Shown here: one piece after another, positions 1 to 9,298 of the stretch
Layout: every line of letters starts with the position of its first letter
Numbering within the stretch: position 1 is the stretch's first letter
NCBI GenBank assembly: GCA_947259505.1
Contig: CAMYLT010000006.1
Coordinates: forward strand, 1-41,854
Length of the DNA stretch: 41,854 nt
Reading direction: 5' to 3'
DNA from: an uncultured Porticoccus sp.
Lineage (GTDB): Bacteria; Pseudomonadota; Gammaproteobacteria; Pseudomonadales; Porticoccaceae
The notes under the pieces: model-generated
Database searches by the model: none
What the model saw: only the letters and a program-made list of their open reading frames with translations
What the model was told of the DNA's origin: nothing
Program-made: the position numbers and the translations under genes

Positions 1-94
1 AAGTCGAGCAAGTCGAGCAAGTCGAGCAAGTCGAGCAAGTCGAGCAAGTCGAGCAAGTCGAGCAAGTCGAGCAAGTCGAGCAAGTCGAGCAAGT
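1..94 (+). repeat. 9-bp tandem repeat (AAGTCGAGC x10), in frame in chpA
   Basis: Ten perfect copies of AAGTCGAGC run from the first base of the window to position 90, followed by a four-base partial copy. In the reading frame of the downstream kinase (codons starting at position 3) they encode repeated Val-Glu-Gln. The array touches the window edge, so its true copy number is unknown. A 9-bp unit keeps the frame when copies are gained or lost. Confidence 0.98.
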
Positions 95-2486
95 ATCTTC
101 TTTTGAGCCCACTGTGGAAGATTTCCAGATTGCCCCCCTCAGTCGGGACGATATCGATCTTGAAATCCTGGAAATTTTTATCTCCGAAGCAGATGAGCTG
201 CTGGAAGACATCGACCGCGCGTTACAGAGCTGGGCGCAGGATTGGCAGGATCAATCCAGCACAGAGTCCCTGAAGCGTTCCCTGCACACCTTTAAAGGTG
301 GCGCGCGCATGGCCGGTCTGGAACAACTTGGTCAGCTCAGCCACGATTTTGAAAGTGAAATTTTATCTCGCGAAAATAACCGCCAATCCCTTACCGAGGA
401 TATTTTCAGGGGGTTGATGAGGCGTCAGGATCATCTGTTGGCTGCGCTAGGTGCCGCCAGGCGATTATTTGAACATGATGAAACCAAGGCTGCGCCAGAG
501 TCTGCTTTGGCAGTGACGCCAATCATCACTGAATCCACGGTTGAAGCTCCATTTCCGGAGATGCCGGTTGATCAAGCAGCTTCGCAGGCTGAACAGGCGC
601 TACTGCCGGAAATTGCCGAGCATATCCCCGCTCAACAACAGCAACTGGTTAACCAGCAGGACACCATTAAAGTCTCGGCGCCGCTGCTGGAAAGTCTCGT
701 TAATTTGTCTGGTGAGACCAGTATCTCGCGTGGTCGGGTGGAACAGCAGGTCAACGACTTCGCTTATACCCTGGAGGAAATGCAGTCCACCATCGCCCGA
801 CTCAAAGATCAGGTACGCCGCATTGGCATGGAGACTGAGGCACACATGATGTTCCGGCAGGAACAGTTGGATGCCATGAACTCCCCGGAAGGTTTCGATC
901 CGCTGGAAATGGATCGCTATTCGCACCTGCAACAGTTGTCCCAGTCACTGCTGGAATCGGCCTACGATCTGCAAGATCTCAAAGAAACGCTCGCGGAAAA
1001 AGCCAAGGGGGCGGAAGCACACCTGTTGACCCAGTCCAGAATCAACAGTGATCTACAAGAGCGGTTGATGCGCATGCGTTTGGTGCCGTTCACACGCATT
1101 GTGCCCAGACTGCGGCGCATCGTGCGGCAGGTCAGTGATGAATTGGGAAAGAAAGTAGAGTTGCAGCTGGCCAATATTGATGGGGAAATGGATCGTTCAG
1201 TGATGGAGCAAATGCTGGCTCCACTGGAACACATGATCCGTAACGCCATTGACCACGGTATGGAGTCCTCTGCAGACCGTCTGGCCATCGGTAAACCTGA
1301 AACAGGCACAATCTCCGTCGGTCTGCTGCGCGAAGGTGGCGATATTCTGTTGCAGCTCTCTGATGATGGCCGCGGCTTGAATATCGGGGCCATCCGACAG
1401 CGTGCCATTGACCGGGGGCTGATCGCCTGGGATAACAATCTGGAAGATCAGGACGTCATCCAATTTATTTTTGATGCGGGCTTTTCTACCGCCGAGACGG
1501 TCTCCCAGGTATCCGGCCGTGGCGTTGGTATGGATGTGGTTAACAGCCAGGTCCGCGAACTCGGCGGTACGGTTCAGACCCTTACCTGGCCGGGTAAGGG
1601 TACCCAGTTCACCATTCGCCTGCCGTTTACGGTGTCGGTAAACCGTGCCCTGATGATTGAAATGGACAGTGAGGTCTATGCTCTGCCGCTCAGTACGGTC
1701 GACGGCGTGGTGCGGATTAGCCCAAAAGAGCTGGAGCATTACTACCGCCATCCTGATGCGCGGCTGGAATATGCCGGCGAACACTATGAGGTACGTTATC
1801 TGGGCAGTCTGTTGCGGGATGATGAAGCCCCCCAAATCGATATGTCCCTGCAGTCGGTTTTCCTGGTGTTGGTGCATTCCGAAATACGCAACTACGCCGT
1901 GCAGGTAGACGGACTGGCAGGCAGTGCCGAGATTGTGTCAAAAAGTCTCGGCGGGCAATTTAGCAAGGTCCCTGGCCTGTCAGGGGCGACCCTGATGGGT
2001 GACGGTCGGGTGGTGGTGATCCTGGATCTGTTGGGACTATTGCGTGCCAATGTGGTGGCGCGGGCCGGTGTTGAAGTGCGTGACTCCAAAGAGGAACGCG
2101 AGTTGTCCAGTGTCGTTCGAGTCATGGTGGTGGATGATTCCGTGACCGTTCGCAAAGTGACCAGCCGTTTTCTGGAGCGGGAGGGCTTTGAGGTGATCAC
2201 GGCAAGGGATGGCGTCGAAGCCATGAAACTGTTGCAGGATCAGCGACCTGACGTCATGTTGCTGGATATCGAGATGCCCCGCATGGATGGCTTTGAAGTC
2301 GCCAAGCGCGTCAAAGGCAGCTTCGAAATGCGCAACATACCGATCATCATGATTACCTCCCGTACCGGGGAAAAGCACCGTGAGCGCGCTCTGGCACTTG
2401 GCGTTGAACACTATATGGGCAAACCCTACCAGGAAGATGAGCTGCTGGCGGCCATGACAGAACTCATGCAGCTTGCAGAGCAATAA
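1..2486 (+). CDS. chpA: ChpA/PilL-type hybrid chemosensory histidine kinase (5'-truncated)
   Basis: This is the C-terminal part of a CheA-like hybrid kinase of the type IV pilus (Pil-Chp) chemosensory system. The frame is open to the window edge through a (Val-Glu-Gln)n linker, so the start lies outside; the GTG at 114 is internal. Domains in order: an Hpt domain with the phospho-acceptor motif SLHTFKGGARM (His codon at 285), a dimerisation region, a GHKL ATPase (N-box MIRNAIDHG, then DDGRGL and GRGVGMDVV), a CheW-like domain, and a C-terminal receiver (VVDDS, phospho-Asp in MLLDIEMP, conserved Lys in GKPY). A receiver fused after CheW is typical of ChpA/PilL. ChpA proteins usually carry several further Hpt domains upstream, which would be off-window. 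The CheW-like gene follows immediately. Family assignment is firm; the exact ortholog is inferred from architecture and neighbour. Confidence 0.93.
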   Translation, partial: VEQVEQVEQVEQVEQVEQVEQVEQVEQVEQVSSFEPTVEDFQIAPLSRDDIDLEILEIFISEADELLEDIDRALQSWAQDWQDQSSTESLKRSLHTFKGGARMAGLEQLGQLSHDFESEILSRENNRQSLTEDIFRGLMRRQDHLLAALGAARRLFEHDETKAAPESALAVTPIITESTVEAPFPEMPVDQAASQAEQALLPEIAEHIPAQQQQLVNQQDTIKVSAPLLESLVNLSGETSISRGRVEQQVNDFAYTLEEMQSTIARLKDQVRRIGMETEAHMMFRQEQLDAMNSPEGFDPLEMDRYSHLQQLSQSLLESAYDLQDLKETLAEKAKGAEAHLLTQSRINSDLQERLMRMRLVPFTRIVPRLRRIVRQVSDELGKKVELQLANIDGEMDRSVMEQMLAPLEHMIRNAIDHGMESSADRLAIGKPETGTISVGLLREGGDILLQLSDDGRGLNIGAIRQRAIDRGLIAWDNNLEDQDVIQFIFDAGFSTAETVSQVSGRGVGMDVVNSQVRELGGTVQTLTWPGKGTQFTIRLPFTVSVNRALMIEMDSEVYALPLSTVDGVVRISPKELEHYYRHPDARLEYAGEHYEVRYLGSLLRDDEAPQIDMSLQSVFLVLVHSEIRNYAVQVDGLAGSAEIVSKSLGGQFSKVPGLSGATLMGDGRVVVILDLLGLLRANVVARAGVEVRDSKEERELSSVVRVMVVDDSVTVRKVTSRFLEREGFEVITARDGVEAMKLLQDQRPDVMLLDIEMPRMDGFEVAKRVKGSFEMRNIPIIMITSRTGEKHRERALALGVEHYMGKPYQEDELLAAMTELMQLAEQ

Positions 2487-2511
2487 CGTTGCAGATTTGG
2501 GGAATAAGACA

Positions 2512-2985
2512 GTGAGCCAGACCGAAGCAGACAGCGGCTTGTTACAAACAGAAGTAGATAGCTTGTTTGTGTCCGTCAATAACCATCGCTTGTTGGTGCC
2601 AGCCGCTGGTGTTGCCGAAGTGGTACAGCAGGTCAACTGCGAGTCGGCCACCGACGGCCCAGACTGGTTGTTGGGCTGGATGGATTGGCGTTTGCAGCGC
2701 ATCCCGCTGGTTTCATTCGATAGCCTCGGTGGTGCGCAGGCCTCAGCTGAAGGGAACCGTATGGCGCTGGTGCTGCACACCATCACCGGCACGGATAAAT
2801 TCAACTTCTTTGCTTTGCAGATTCAGGGTTTCCCGCATTTGATGAGAGTTACCCCGGCCGATCTGATGCAGGAAATGAGTTCAGAGGACCACCCGTATGC
2901 CATCATGGCTGTCGCCATGGACAGTTGGCAGGCGCTGATTCCGGATCTTGAGAAGCTGGAAGCGGACCTCTCCGCGCATCTGTAA
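2512..2985 (+). CDS. chpC: CheW-like adaptor, ChpC-like
   Basis: A single CheW-type domain of about 157 residues, with the pattern LFVSVNNHRLLVPAAGVAEV near the start and WLLGWMDWRLQRIPLVSF in the middle. It probably couples receptors to the ChpA kinase, as ChpC does in Pseudomonas. I chose the GTG at 2512 because GGGGA at 2499-2503 is well placed before it; an upstream TTG at 2473 would overlap chpA and has no clear ribosome site. The gene starts 25 bp after the chpA stop, so the two are probably cotranscribed. No chpB-like methylesterase lies between them, unlike in P. aeruginosa. Confidence 0.82.
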   Translation: MSQTEADSGLLQTEVDSLFVSVNNHRLLVPAAGVAEVVQQVNCESATDGPDWLLGWMDWRLQRIPLVSFDSLGGAQASAEGNRMALVLHTITGTDKFNFFALQIQGFPHLMRVTPADLMQEMSSEDHPYAIMAVAMDSWQALIPDLEKLEADLSAHL

Positions 2986-3206
2986 AACTGGATTGTTCTT
3001 TAGCGTGTCCCGCTCCATACAGTGCCGTATTTGCCTCCGCCATAATGCTATTCTTCTAGTGAAAGGCGCCTCCCTTTAGGTTCATGACGGGTTTGACGTC
3101 TAAGCAGCAGGCTTTCCGGCGTACCTTGCAGGTGGTAGAGTGAGGCCACGAACAAGTCGCTTTTTCCCTCCCTGCTCCTGGTACGACCTTTTCCACGGGT
3201 GACAGC

Positions 3207-4907
3207 ATGTCCAAACAGAGCAAAAAAACCGCAGCACAGATTCAGGAAGAACTGCTGGCCAAGGCTATTGAAAACACTGTGGCGCTCAATCCACTGGTGG
3301 GCGTCAGTGCCGATGACATAAAAGATGCAGTGAAAAAAACGGCGAAGCAGGCAGCTTCACAGCCTTCCAAGGTGGTGCGTTATGGCAAACGCTTTGGCAG
3401 TCGGGTGGTGGATATTCTCAAAGGTACAGATAAATTCGAGGGCGGCAAGGGCGACCGGCGTTTTGATGACCCCTCCTGGGAAGAAAATGCCCTCTACCAC
3501 AAGTTGAAGCAAGCCTATTTTGCCTGGGACGAGTCACTGGATGAGCTGGTGGATGACCTGGATTTGGAAGGGCAGGATCAACGCCGTGCAAAGTTCGTCA
3601 AAGAGGTGCTGGCCACGTCAATGTCTCCGACGAATTTCCTGCTGGGTAATCCCAAGGCGTTGCGTAAAGTGGTGGAGACTCGCGGCAACAGCCTGCTCAA
3701 AGGCCTGAAAAACTACGTTCACGATTTACAGAACAACCACGGCATGCCGACCCAGGTGGATAAAAGCAAGTTTCACGTCGGGGTCAATCTGGCAACGACC
3801 GAGGGGTCGGTGGTCTTCCGCAACGACATTCTCGAATTAATTCAGTACCGGCCGCGCGCATCGAAGGTCTATCGGCGTCCGCTGCTGATTGTGCCGCCGC
3901 AGATCAACAAATTCTATGTCTACGACCTGACACCGGAGAAAAGTTTTTTCCGTTTTTGCCTGGATCAGGGCTTTCAGGTATTCGTCATCAGTTGGTGCAA
4001 TCCCAGTGCGGAAAATCGTGACTGGGGCATGGATGAATACATCACCGCCGCCAGCGAGGCGGCGGATGTGATCCTCGACATTACCCGTAGCGATGACCTC
4101 AACGTAGTAGGGGCCTGTGCTGGCGGTATTACGGCATCCATACTGGCCTCTTACCTGAAACAAAATGGCCGTGATCTGGTGAACAGTCTGAGTTTGTCCG
4201 TGTGCATGCTCAGCATGCATTCGAATGACACAGAACTGGGCGTATTTACCACGCCAGCGTCATTGCAGGCGGCGCGCATTCGTTCGCGCGAGAAGGGCGT
4301 TCTGGAGGGGCCGGAACTGGCGCGGGTATTCAACTGGATGCGCCCCAACGATCTGGTGTGGAACTACCACATCAACAACTACCTGCTCGGCGAGGCGCCG
4401 CCCGCGTTCGATATCCTGTTCTGGAACAGTGATTCAACTAATCTCCCGGCCGAACTCCATTGCGATTTCCTGGATGTGTACGAGCACAATCTGCTGGAGA
4501 AAGGGGAGATGAAAGTGCTCGGCACGGCCATCGATCTACAAGGGCTGGACTGCGACAAATATGTGACGGCAGGGCTGTCAGATCACATCACTCCTTGGCA
4601 AATCTGCTACAAGACCACCCAGTTTGTCGGTGGCAATATCAAGTTTGTGCTCAGTTCCAGTGGGCATATCCAGAGTCTGGTTAATCCGCCCAGCAATACC
4701 CGATCGCGCTACTACTGCAATGAGCAATTGCCGGAGTCCGCCGATGCCTGGCTGGAACAGGCTGAGCAGTGCAATGGTTCCTGGTGGACCGACTGGGCTG
4801 AATGGTTGAAAGCACGTTCCGGTGAGCGCAAAGCGGCGCCGCGTAGCCTTGGCAATCGCACGCACCCCACTATGGAGGCGGCCCCAGGCACCTATGTCTA
4901 CCTCTGA
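3207..4907 (+). CDS. phaC: Class II poly(3-hydroxyalkanoate) synthase
   Basis: PhaC polymerises (R)-3-hydroxyacyl-CoA into polyhydroxyalkanoate at the granule surface. The 566-residue product has the PHA-synthase N-terminal domain followed by an alpha/beta-hydrolase core. The lipase-box-like GACAGG places the catalytic Cys at residue 304, with Asp459 in GLSDHITPW and His487 in SSSGHIQS. All three are offset by a constant 8 from the Cys296/Asp451/His479 triad I recall for Pseudomonas PhaC1. Stretches such as LIVPPQINKFYVYDL, MRPNDLVWNY and EAAPGTYV are class II (medium-chain) hallmarks, and the single-subunit length fits. It overlaps phaZ by 14 bp and heads a phaC-phaZ-phaJ group. The 221 bp upstream, likely its promoter region, shows no strong sigma-70 boxes. 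Confidence 0.95.
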   Translation: MSKQSKKTAAQIQEELLAKAIENTVALNPLVGVSADDIKDAVKKTAKQAASQPSKVVRYGKRFGSRVVDILKGTDKFEGGKGDRRFDDPSWEENALYHKLKQAYFAWDESLDELVDDLDLEGQDQRRAKFVKEVLATSMSPTNFLLGNPKALRKVVETRGNSLLKGLKNYVHDLQNNHGMPTQVDKSKFHVGVNLATTEGSVVFRNDILELIQYRPRASKVYRRPLLIVPPQINKFYVYDLTPEKSFFRFCLDQGFQVFVISWCNPSAENRDWGMDEYITAASEAADVILDITRSDDLNVVGACAGGITASILASYLKQNGRDLVNSLSLSVCMLSMHSNDTELGVFTTPASLQAARIRSREKGVLEGPELARVFNWMRPNDLVWNYHINNYLLGEAPPAFDILFWNSDSTNLPAELHCDFLDVYEHNLLEKGEMKVLGTAIDLQGLDCDKYVTAGLSDHITPWQICYKTTQFVGGNIKFVLSSSGHIQSLVNPPSNTRSRYYCNEQLPESADAWLEQAEQCNGSWWTDWAEWLKARSGERKAAPRSLGNRTHPTMEAAPGTYVYL

Positions 4908-5745
4908 AATGATGGTTATTGAGAGCGAGCTGGATTCCCCCCATATCGCACGCGGGTTGGAAATCTACTGGCTGACGGTGATGGGGATGAATATCCGCGT
5001 CGGCATTCGTCGCGGCAACAACCGGGGCAAGCCGTTACTGCTGCTCAATGGCATCGGTGCCAGCCTGGAAGTACTCGAAACGTTTATCAATGCGATGGGC
5101 GATACCGAGGTCATCATTTTTGACATGCCGGGTGCCGGCAAGTCAGACACCCCGATTCTGCCCTGGTTAATGCGCCAATATGCACGACTCACCTCTAAAG
5201 TGCTGGATCAACTCGGCTATGACATTGTCGATGTGCTGGGTCTATCCTGGGGTGGCGCACTGGCACAACAGTTTGCCCGCCAGTATCCGCAGCGCTGTCG
5301 CCGCTTGGTGCTCTGTGCCACGGGTTCGGGTTCCTCCATGTTTCCGGGTCGGCCGCGCACCCTGTTCAAGATGATGAGTCCGCGCCGCTACCTCGATAAA
5401 AAGTACATGTCGCGTATCGCCGGAGATCTCTACGGTGGCCGCATGCGCAAGGATGCATCGCTGGTGGAACAACACGCCAGCAAGGTGCAGGCGCCCAGTA
5501 ATCGCGGTTATTACTATCAGGTACTGGCGCTGGCCACCTGGTCCAGCCTGCACTGGTTGCACAAAATTGTCTCGCCAACGCTGATTATTCACGGCCTGGA
5601 CGATCCCATTATTCCCCCGGTCAACGCACGGATTATGGCCAGCCGTATTCCCGATGCCGAGCTGTGGCTGATGGATTGCGGCCACCTGTTTATGCTCACC
5701 ATGGCGGACGTCATTGCTCCGGAAATCATGAGTTTTTTGCGCTAA
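4894..5745 (+). CDS. phaZ: Intracellular PHA depolymerase (PhaZ)
   Basis: An alpha/beta-hydrolase that releases 3-hydroxyacids from stored medium-chain PHA. The nucleophile elbow GLSWGGA puts Ser at residue 118. The Asp lies in HGLDDPIIP and the His in DCGHLFML. The stretches LLNGIGASLE, SPRRYLDKKY, YGGRMRKDASL and HWLHKIVSPTL match Pseudomonas PhaZ closely. I chose the ATG at 4894, which overlaps the last 14 bp of phaC and has GGAGG at 4874-4878. The in-frame start further up would run deep into phaC, and ATGs at 4909 and 4912 are alternatives. The overlap implies translational coupling of polymer synthesis and mobilisation. Confidence 0.92.
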   Translation: MSTSEMMVIESELDSPHIARGLEIYWLTVMGMNIRVGIRRGNNRGKPLLLLNGIGASLEVLETFINAMGDTEVIIFDMPGAGKSDTPILPWLMRQYARLTSKVLDQLGYDIVDVLGLSWGGALAQQFARQYPQRCRRLVLCATGSGSSMFPGRPRTLFKMMSPRRYLDKKYMSRIAGDLYGGRMRKDASLVEQHASKVQAPSNRGYYYQVLALATWSSLHWLHKIVSPTLIIHGLDDPIIPPVNARIMASRIPDAELWLMDCGHLFMLTMADVIAPEIMSFLR

Positions 5746-5857
5746 CGGTCAATAAACCGATAGGCGATAGTAAAAACGTCACGATTGGTGAGTAATCTTC
5801 TTCCCTGTTTGATATATCGTTGCCCCCCATTAAATAGCTGTTGATTGGATATCCCCC

Positions 5858-6274
5858 ATGAGTCAAATGCCCTCTGGTTGTTCCGACTGGTTCACCATCA
5901 CCCAAGAGCAGATCAATCTGTTCGCTGAAGCCACCCACGATCATCAGTACCTGCATGTGGATCAGGAAAAAGCCGCCAGAGGCCCCTTTGGCAAGACCAT
6001 CGCCCACGGCTTTCTCTACCTGTCTATGGTGCCGAGCATGATGTTGAATGATCTGATGGCGGTCATCGGCGAAAAGACTATTCTCAATTACGGCGTCAAT
6101 CGCCTGCGCTTTGTGCAGCCGGTACCGGTGGACAGCCGCATTCGCCTCAACTGGCAGGTCACTGCGCAGGAACAGCAGAGCGGTGGAATACGTTATAGCG
6201 TGGATCTGAAAATGGAAATCGAAGACAGCGACAAGCCCGTTATGGCTGCCGAATGGCTGCTTTATGTGCTCTGA
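5858..6274 (+). CDS. phaJ: MaoC-like (R)-specific enoyl-CoA hydratase, PhaJ-like
   Basis: A 138-residue single hot-dog MaoC domain. The motif ATHDHQYLHVD followed by FGKTIAHGFLYLSM contains the Asp and His of the hydratase-2 active site. It fits the PhaJ family, which converts beta-oxidation enoyl-CoA to (R)-3-hydroxyacyl-CoA, the substrate of PhaC. The position 112 bp after phaZ on the same strand supports that role. Other MaoC functions are possible, so the symbol rests on family plus context. The start follows GGATAT. Confidence 0.82.
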   Translation: MSQMPSGCSDWFTITQEQINLFAEATHDHQYLHVDQEKAARGPFGKTIAHGFLYLSMVPSMMLNDLMAVIGEKTILNYGVNRLRFVQPVPVDSRIRLNWQVTAQEQQSGGIRYSVDLKMEIEDSDKPVMAAEWLLYVL

Positions 6275-6386
6275 AAATTCCTGCTCAGATGGGGCCTCCA
6301 CCGCAAGATAGTAGTTTATGCAATCTTGCGCGCCAGCTAGACTAACTCCAGACATTGCCCTATCAGCCCAGTCAGGAAAATACGTC

Positions 6387-7724
6387 ATGGACCCGCTCTA
6401 TCACGACGCCGGCGTAACCCCCGAGCAGTTCGATGCCCACTGGATGCCGTTCACCGGCAACCGGGAATTCAAGCAGCACCCGCGCATGGTCGTAGCCGCT
6501 GAAGGTGCCTGGTACACCAGTGCCGACGGCCGCCGTATCTACGATGGACTATCCGGGTTGTGGACCTGCGGTGCAGGTCACTGTCGCAGCGAAATTGCCA
6601 CAGCAGTCAGTCGGCAACTATCGACCCTCGACTACTCCCCCGGTTTCCAGTTCGGCCAGCCGTTGTCATTCCAGCTCGCCGAACGCATTACCCAATTCAT
6701 GCCCGCTGGACTCAACCGGGTATTTTTCACCGGCTCCGGTTCCGAGAGTGCCGACACCGCCCTGAAAATGGCCCGCGCCTATTGGCGCAAAAAAGGTCAG
6801 GGTGGCAAAACCCGACTGATTGGTCGCGCCAAGGGTTACCACGGCGTCAACTTCGGCGGTATCAGCGTCGGCGGCATTGTCGGCAACCGCATGCTCTATG
6901 GCCAGGGGGTGGAGGCGGATCACCTGTCCCACACCCTGCTGCCGGAAAATGCCTTCAGTCGCGGCATGCCTGCCCAAGGCGCCCATCTGGCTGATGAACT
7001 GCTAAGTCTTATTGCCTTGCACGATGCGTCCACCATTGCTGCCGTCATCGTCGAACCCATGGCCGGTTCCGCCGGAGTGCTGCCGCCGCCGGTGGGCTAT
7101 CTGTCGCGACTTCGAGAGATCTGCGACCAGCACAATATCCTGCTGATCTTCGATGAGGTGATTACCGGCCTCGGCCGTGTCGGTGCGGCCACCGCAGCGG
7201 AGCTGTTCGGCGTGGTGCCGGATATCCTTAACCTGGCCAAACAGCTCACCAACGGTGCCATCCCCATGGGGGTGGTAGTGGCGAAACAGGAAATTTACGA
7301 CACTTTTATGGCGCAGGGTGGCCCCGAGTATCTGGTGGAATTCCCCCACGGCTATACCTACTCCGCCCACCCGGTAGCCTGTGCCGCCGGGCTGGCAGCG
7401 TTGGATATTCTGGAGCGCGAACAGCTATTCGAGCGGGTGCAAAACCTGGCGCCGGTGCTGGAATCCAAGATACATAGCCTGAAGGGTGCCCGCCACGTGG
7501 CGGATATCCGCAACTTCGGTCTGGCGGCGGGCATCACCATTGAGTCGCTGCCCGGCGAACCGGCCAAGCGACCCTGGCAGATCGCCATGAAGTGCTGGGA
7601 AAAAGGTTTCTACGTGCGTTACGGCGGCGACACCGTGCAGGTCGGCCCGCCCTTTATCGCCACCGAAGGGGAACTGGATTCTCTGGTTAATGCCCTGGGC
7701 GATGCCATCAATGAGTGTGATTAA
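6387..7724 (+). CDS. bauA: Omega-amino acid (beta-alanine):pyruvate aminotransferase
   Basis: A class III PLP-dependent aminotransferase of 445 residues. The cofactor Lys is residue 285 in LAKQLTNG. Other signatures are GSGSESADTALKMA (phosphate binding), YHGVNFGGIS and IFDEVITGLGR. The opening DAHWMPFTGNREFK is typical of omega-amino acid:pyruvate transaminases, which turn beta-alanine plus pyruvate into malonate semialdehyde plus alanine. The ATG at 6387 has AGGA at 6374-6377; an upstream in-frame ATG at 6318 lacks a ribosome site. The next gene begins within 10 bp of the stop, and its product acts on malonate semialdehyde, so the two form a short catabolic operon. Confidence 0.9.
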   Translation: MDPLYHDAGVTPEQFDAHWMPFTGNREFKQHPRMVVAAEGAWYTSADGRRIYDGLSGLWTCGAGHCRSEIATAVSRQLSTLDYSPGFQFGQPLSFQLAERITQFMPAGLNRVFFTGSGSESADTALKMARAYWRKKGQGGKTRLIGRAKGYHGVNFGGISVGGIVGNRMLYGQGVEADHLSHTLLPENAFSRGMPAQGAHLADELLSLIALHDASTIAAVIVEPMAGSAGVLPPPVGYLSRLREICDQHNILLIFDEVITGLGRVGAATAAELFGVVPDILNLAKQLTNGAIPMGVVVAKQEIYDTFMAQGGPEYLVEFPHGYTYSAHPVACAAGLAALDILEREQLFERVQNLAPVLESKIHSLKGARHVADIRNFGLAAGITIESLPGEPAKRPWQIAMKCWEKGFYVRYGGDTVQVGPPFIATEGELDSLVNALGDAINECD

Positions 7725-7733
7725 GTGAAGACG

Positions 7734-9245
7734 ATGACAAAACAGCAGCAGTTAAAGATCAGCGAAATCGGCCACTGGATTGGCGGCACTGTCGTCAACG
7801 GGAGTGGTGAGAAGCAACCGGTCTACAACCCGGCCACGGGTGAAGTGGTGGCGCAGCTGTCGCTGGCCGACAAAGCCATCGTGGAACAGGCCATTGCTGC
7901 CGCTGAGGCCGCCTTTCCCGCCTGGCGCGATACGCCGCCCAGCAAACGCGCCCAAGTCATGTTTCGCTTCAAGGCACTGCTGGAACAGCACAGCGAGCGC
8001 ATCGTTGCCGCCATTACTCAGCAACACGGCAAGGTACTGCACGACGCCGCCGGTGAACTGGCACGCGGTATTGAGGTGGTGGACTTCGCCTGTGGCGCGC
8101 CACAACTGCTGAAGGGCGAACACAGCAAGAATGTTGGTCCCGGCATCGATAGCTGGAATGAACAACAGCCGCTGGGGGTGGTGGCGGGCATTACGCCGTT
8201 CAACTTCCCCGCCATGGTGCCCATGTGGATGTTTCCCATGGCCATCGTCTGCGGCAACTGCTTTGTACTGAAACCCTCCGAGCGCGACCCCGGCCCGGCG
8301 CTGATTCTGGCGGAACTGCTAACGGCAGCGGGCTTGCCGGATGGCGTGTTCAACGTGGTCAACGGCGACCGCGAGGCGGTGGAAACCCTTCTGCACGACC
8401 CGCGTGTGCAGGCCATCAGCTTTGTCGGCTCCACTCCGGTGGCGGAAAGTATCTACCGCACCGGCACTGCCAATGGCAAACGGGTGCAGGCACTGGGCGG
8501 CGCCAAGAACCACGCCGTGGTGATGCCCGATGCCGATCTGGACAATGCCGTCAGCGCCCTGATGGGTGCGGCCTACGGTTCCTGCGGTGAACGTTGCATG
8601 GCCATTTCTGTGGCGGTGGCGGTGGGCGATGAAGTGGCCGACCAGTTAGTAGCCAAACTGAAACAACAACTGGCCGTGCTCAAAGTCGGGCCGGGCAACG
8701 ACAACAGCAACGATATGGGGCCGCTGATCACCGCCGAACATCTGGCCAAGGTGCGCAAGTATGTGGATATCGGCGTGGCAGAGGGTGCCGAACTGACGGT
8801 AGATGGCAGAGGATTAAAAGTACCTGAACATGCAAAGGGCTTTTTCCTCGGCGGCTGCCTGTTCGACAAGGTGACGCCGGACATGCGCATCTACAAAGAG
8901 GAAATCTTCGGTCCGGTACTCTGCGTGGTGCGGGTACACAGCCAGCAAGAGGCGATGGAACTGATCGACCGCCACGAATACGGCAACGGCACCTGTATCT
9001 TTACCCGCGACGGCGAGGCGGCCCGCTATTTCAGCGACCGCATCAAAGTCGGCATGGTGGGTGTCAATGTGCCCCTGCCGGTACCGGTAGCCAGCCACAG
9101 CTTTGGCGGCTGGAAGCGCTCACTGTTCGGCGATCTCTATGCCTACGGCCCGGATGCAGTGCGCTTCTACACCCGTCGCAAGACCATCACCCAGCGCTGG
9201 CCGTCCAGTAGCGTTCGGGAAGGGGCGAAGTTTTCGTTTCCCTAA
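7734..9245 (+). CDS. mmsA: (Methyl)malonate-semialdehyde dehydrogenase (CoA-acylating)
   Basis: A CoA-acylating aldehyde dehydrogenase that converts malonate or methylmalonate semialdehyde to acetyl- or propionyl-CoA. At about 503 residues it has the family signatures [39 protein letters not shown] and the catalytic Cys288 in [10 protein letters not shown], where the Arg before Cys marks MMSDH rather than other ALDHs. Directly after bauA it probably acts as BauC in beta-alanine breakdown; valine catabolism is also possible. The start is ATG 7734 or GTG 7725, the latter abutting the bauA stop; neither has a strong ribosome site. A decayed copy of its 3' end lies about 1 kb downstream. Confidence 0.92.
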   Translation: MTKQQQLKISEIGHWIGGTVVNGSGEKQPVYNPATGEVVAQLSLADKAIVEQAIAAAEAAFPAWRDTPPSKRAQVMFRFKALLEQHSERIVAAITQQHGKVLHDAAGELARGIEVVDFACGAPQLLKGEHSKNVGPGIDSWNEQQPLGVVAGITPFNFPAMVPMWMFPMAIVCGNCFVLKPSERDPGPALILAELLTAAGLPDGVFNVVNGDREAVETLLHDPRVQAISFVGSTPVAESIYRTGTANGKRVQALGGAKNHAVVMPDADLDNAVSALMGAAYGSCGERCMAISVAVAVGDEVADQLVAKLKQQLAVLKVGPGNDNSNDMGPLITAEHLAKVRKYVDIGVAEGAELTVDGRGLKVPEHAKGFFLGGCLFDKVTPDMRIYKEEIFGPVLCVVRVHSQQEAMELIDRHEYGNGTCIFTRDGEAARYFSDRIKVGMVGVNVPLPVPVASHSFGGWKRSLFGDLYAYGPDAVRFYTRRKTITQRWPSSSVREGAKFSFP

Positions 9246-9298
9246 ACACTCCTGTGGAAAATGCCACAAACACCGCCATGGGGAGCTGAGGGGAGCAA

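Noticed and set aside
1..94. Possible CRISPR array
   Set aside because: The repeats are directly adjacent 9-mers without spacers and code in frame for Val-Glu-Gln.
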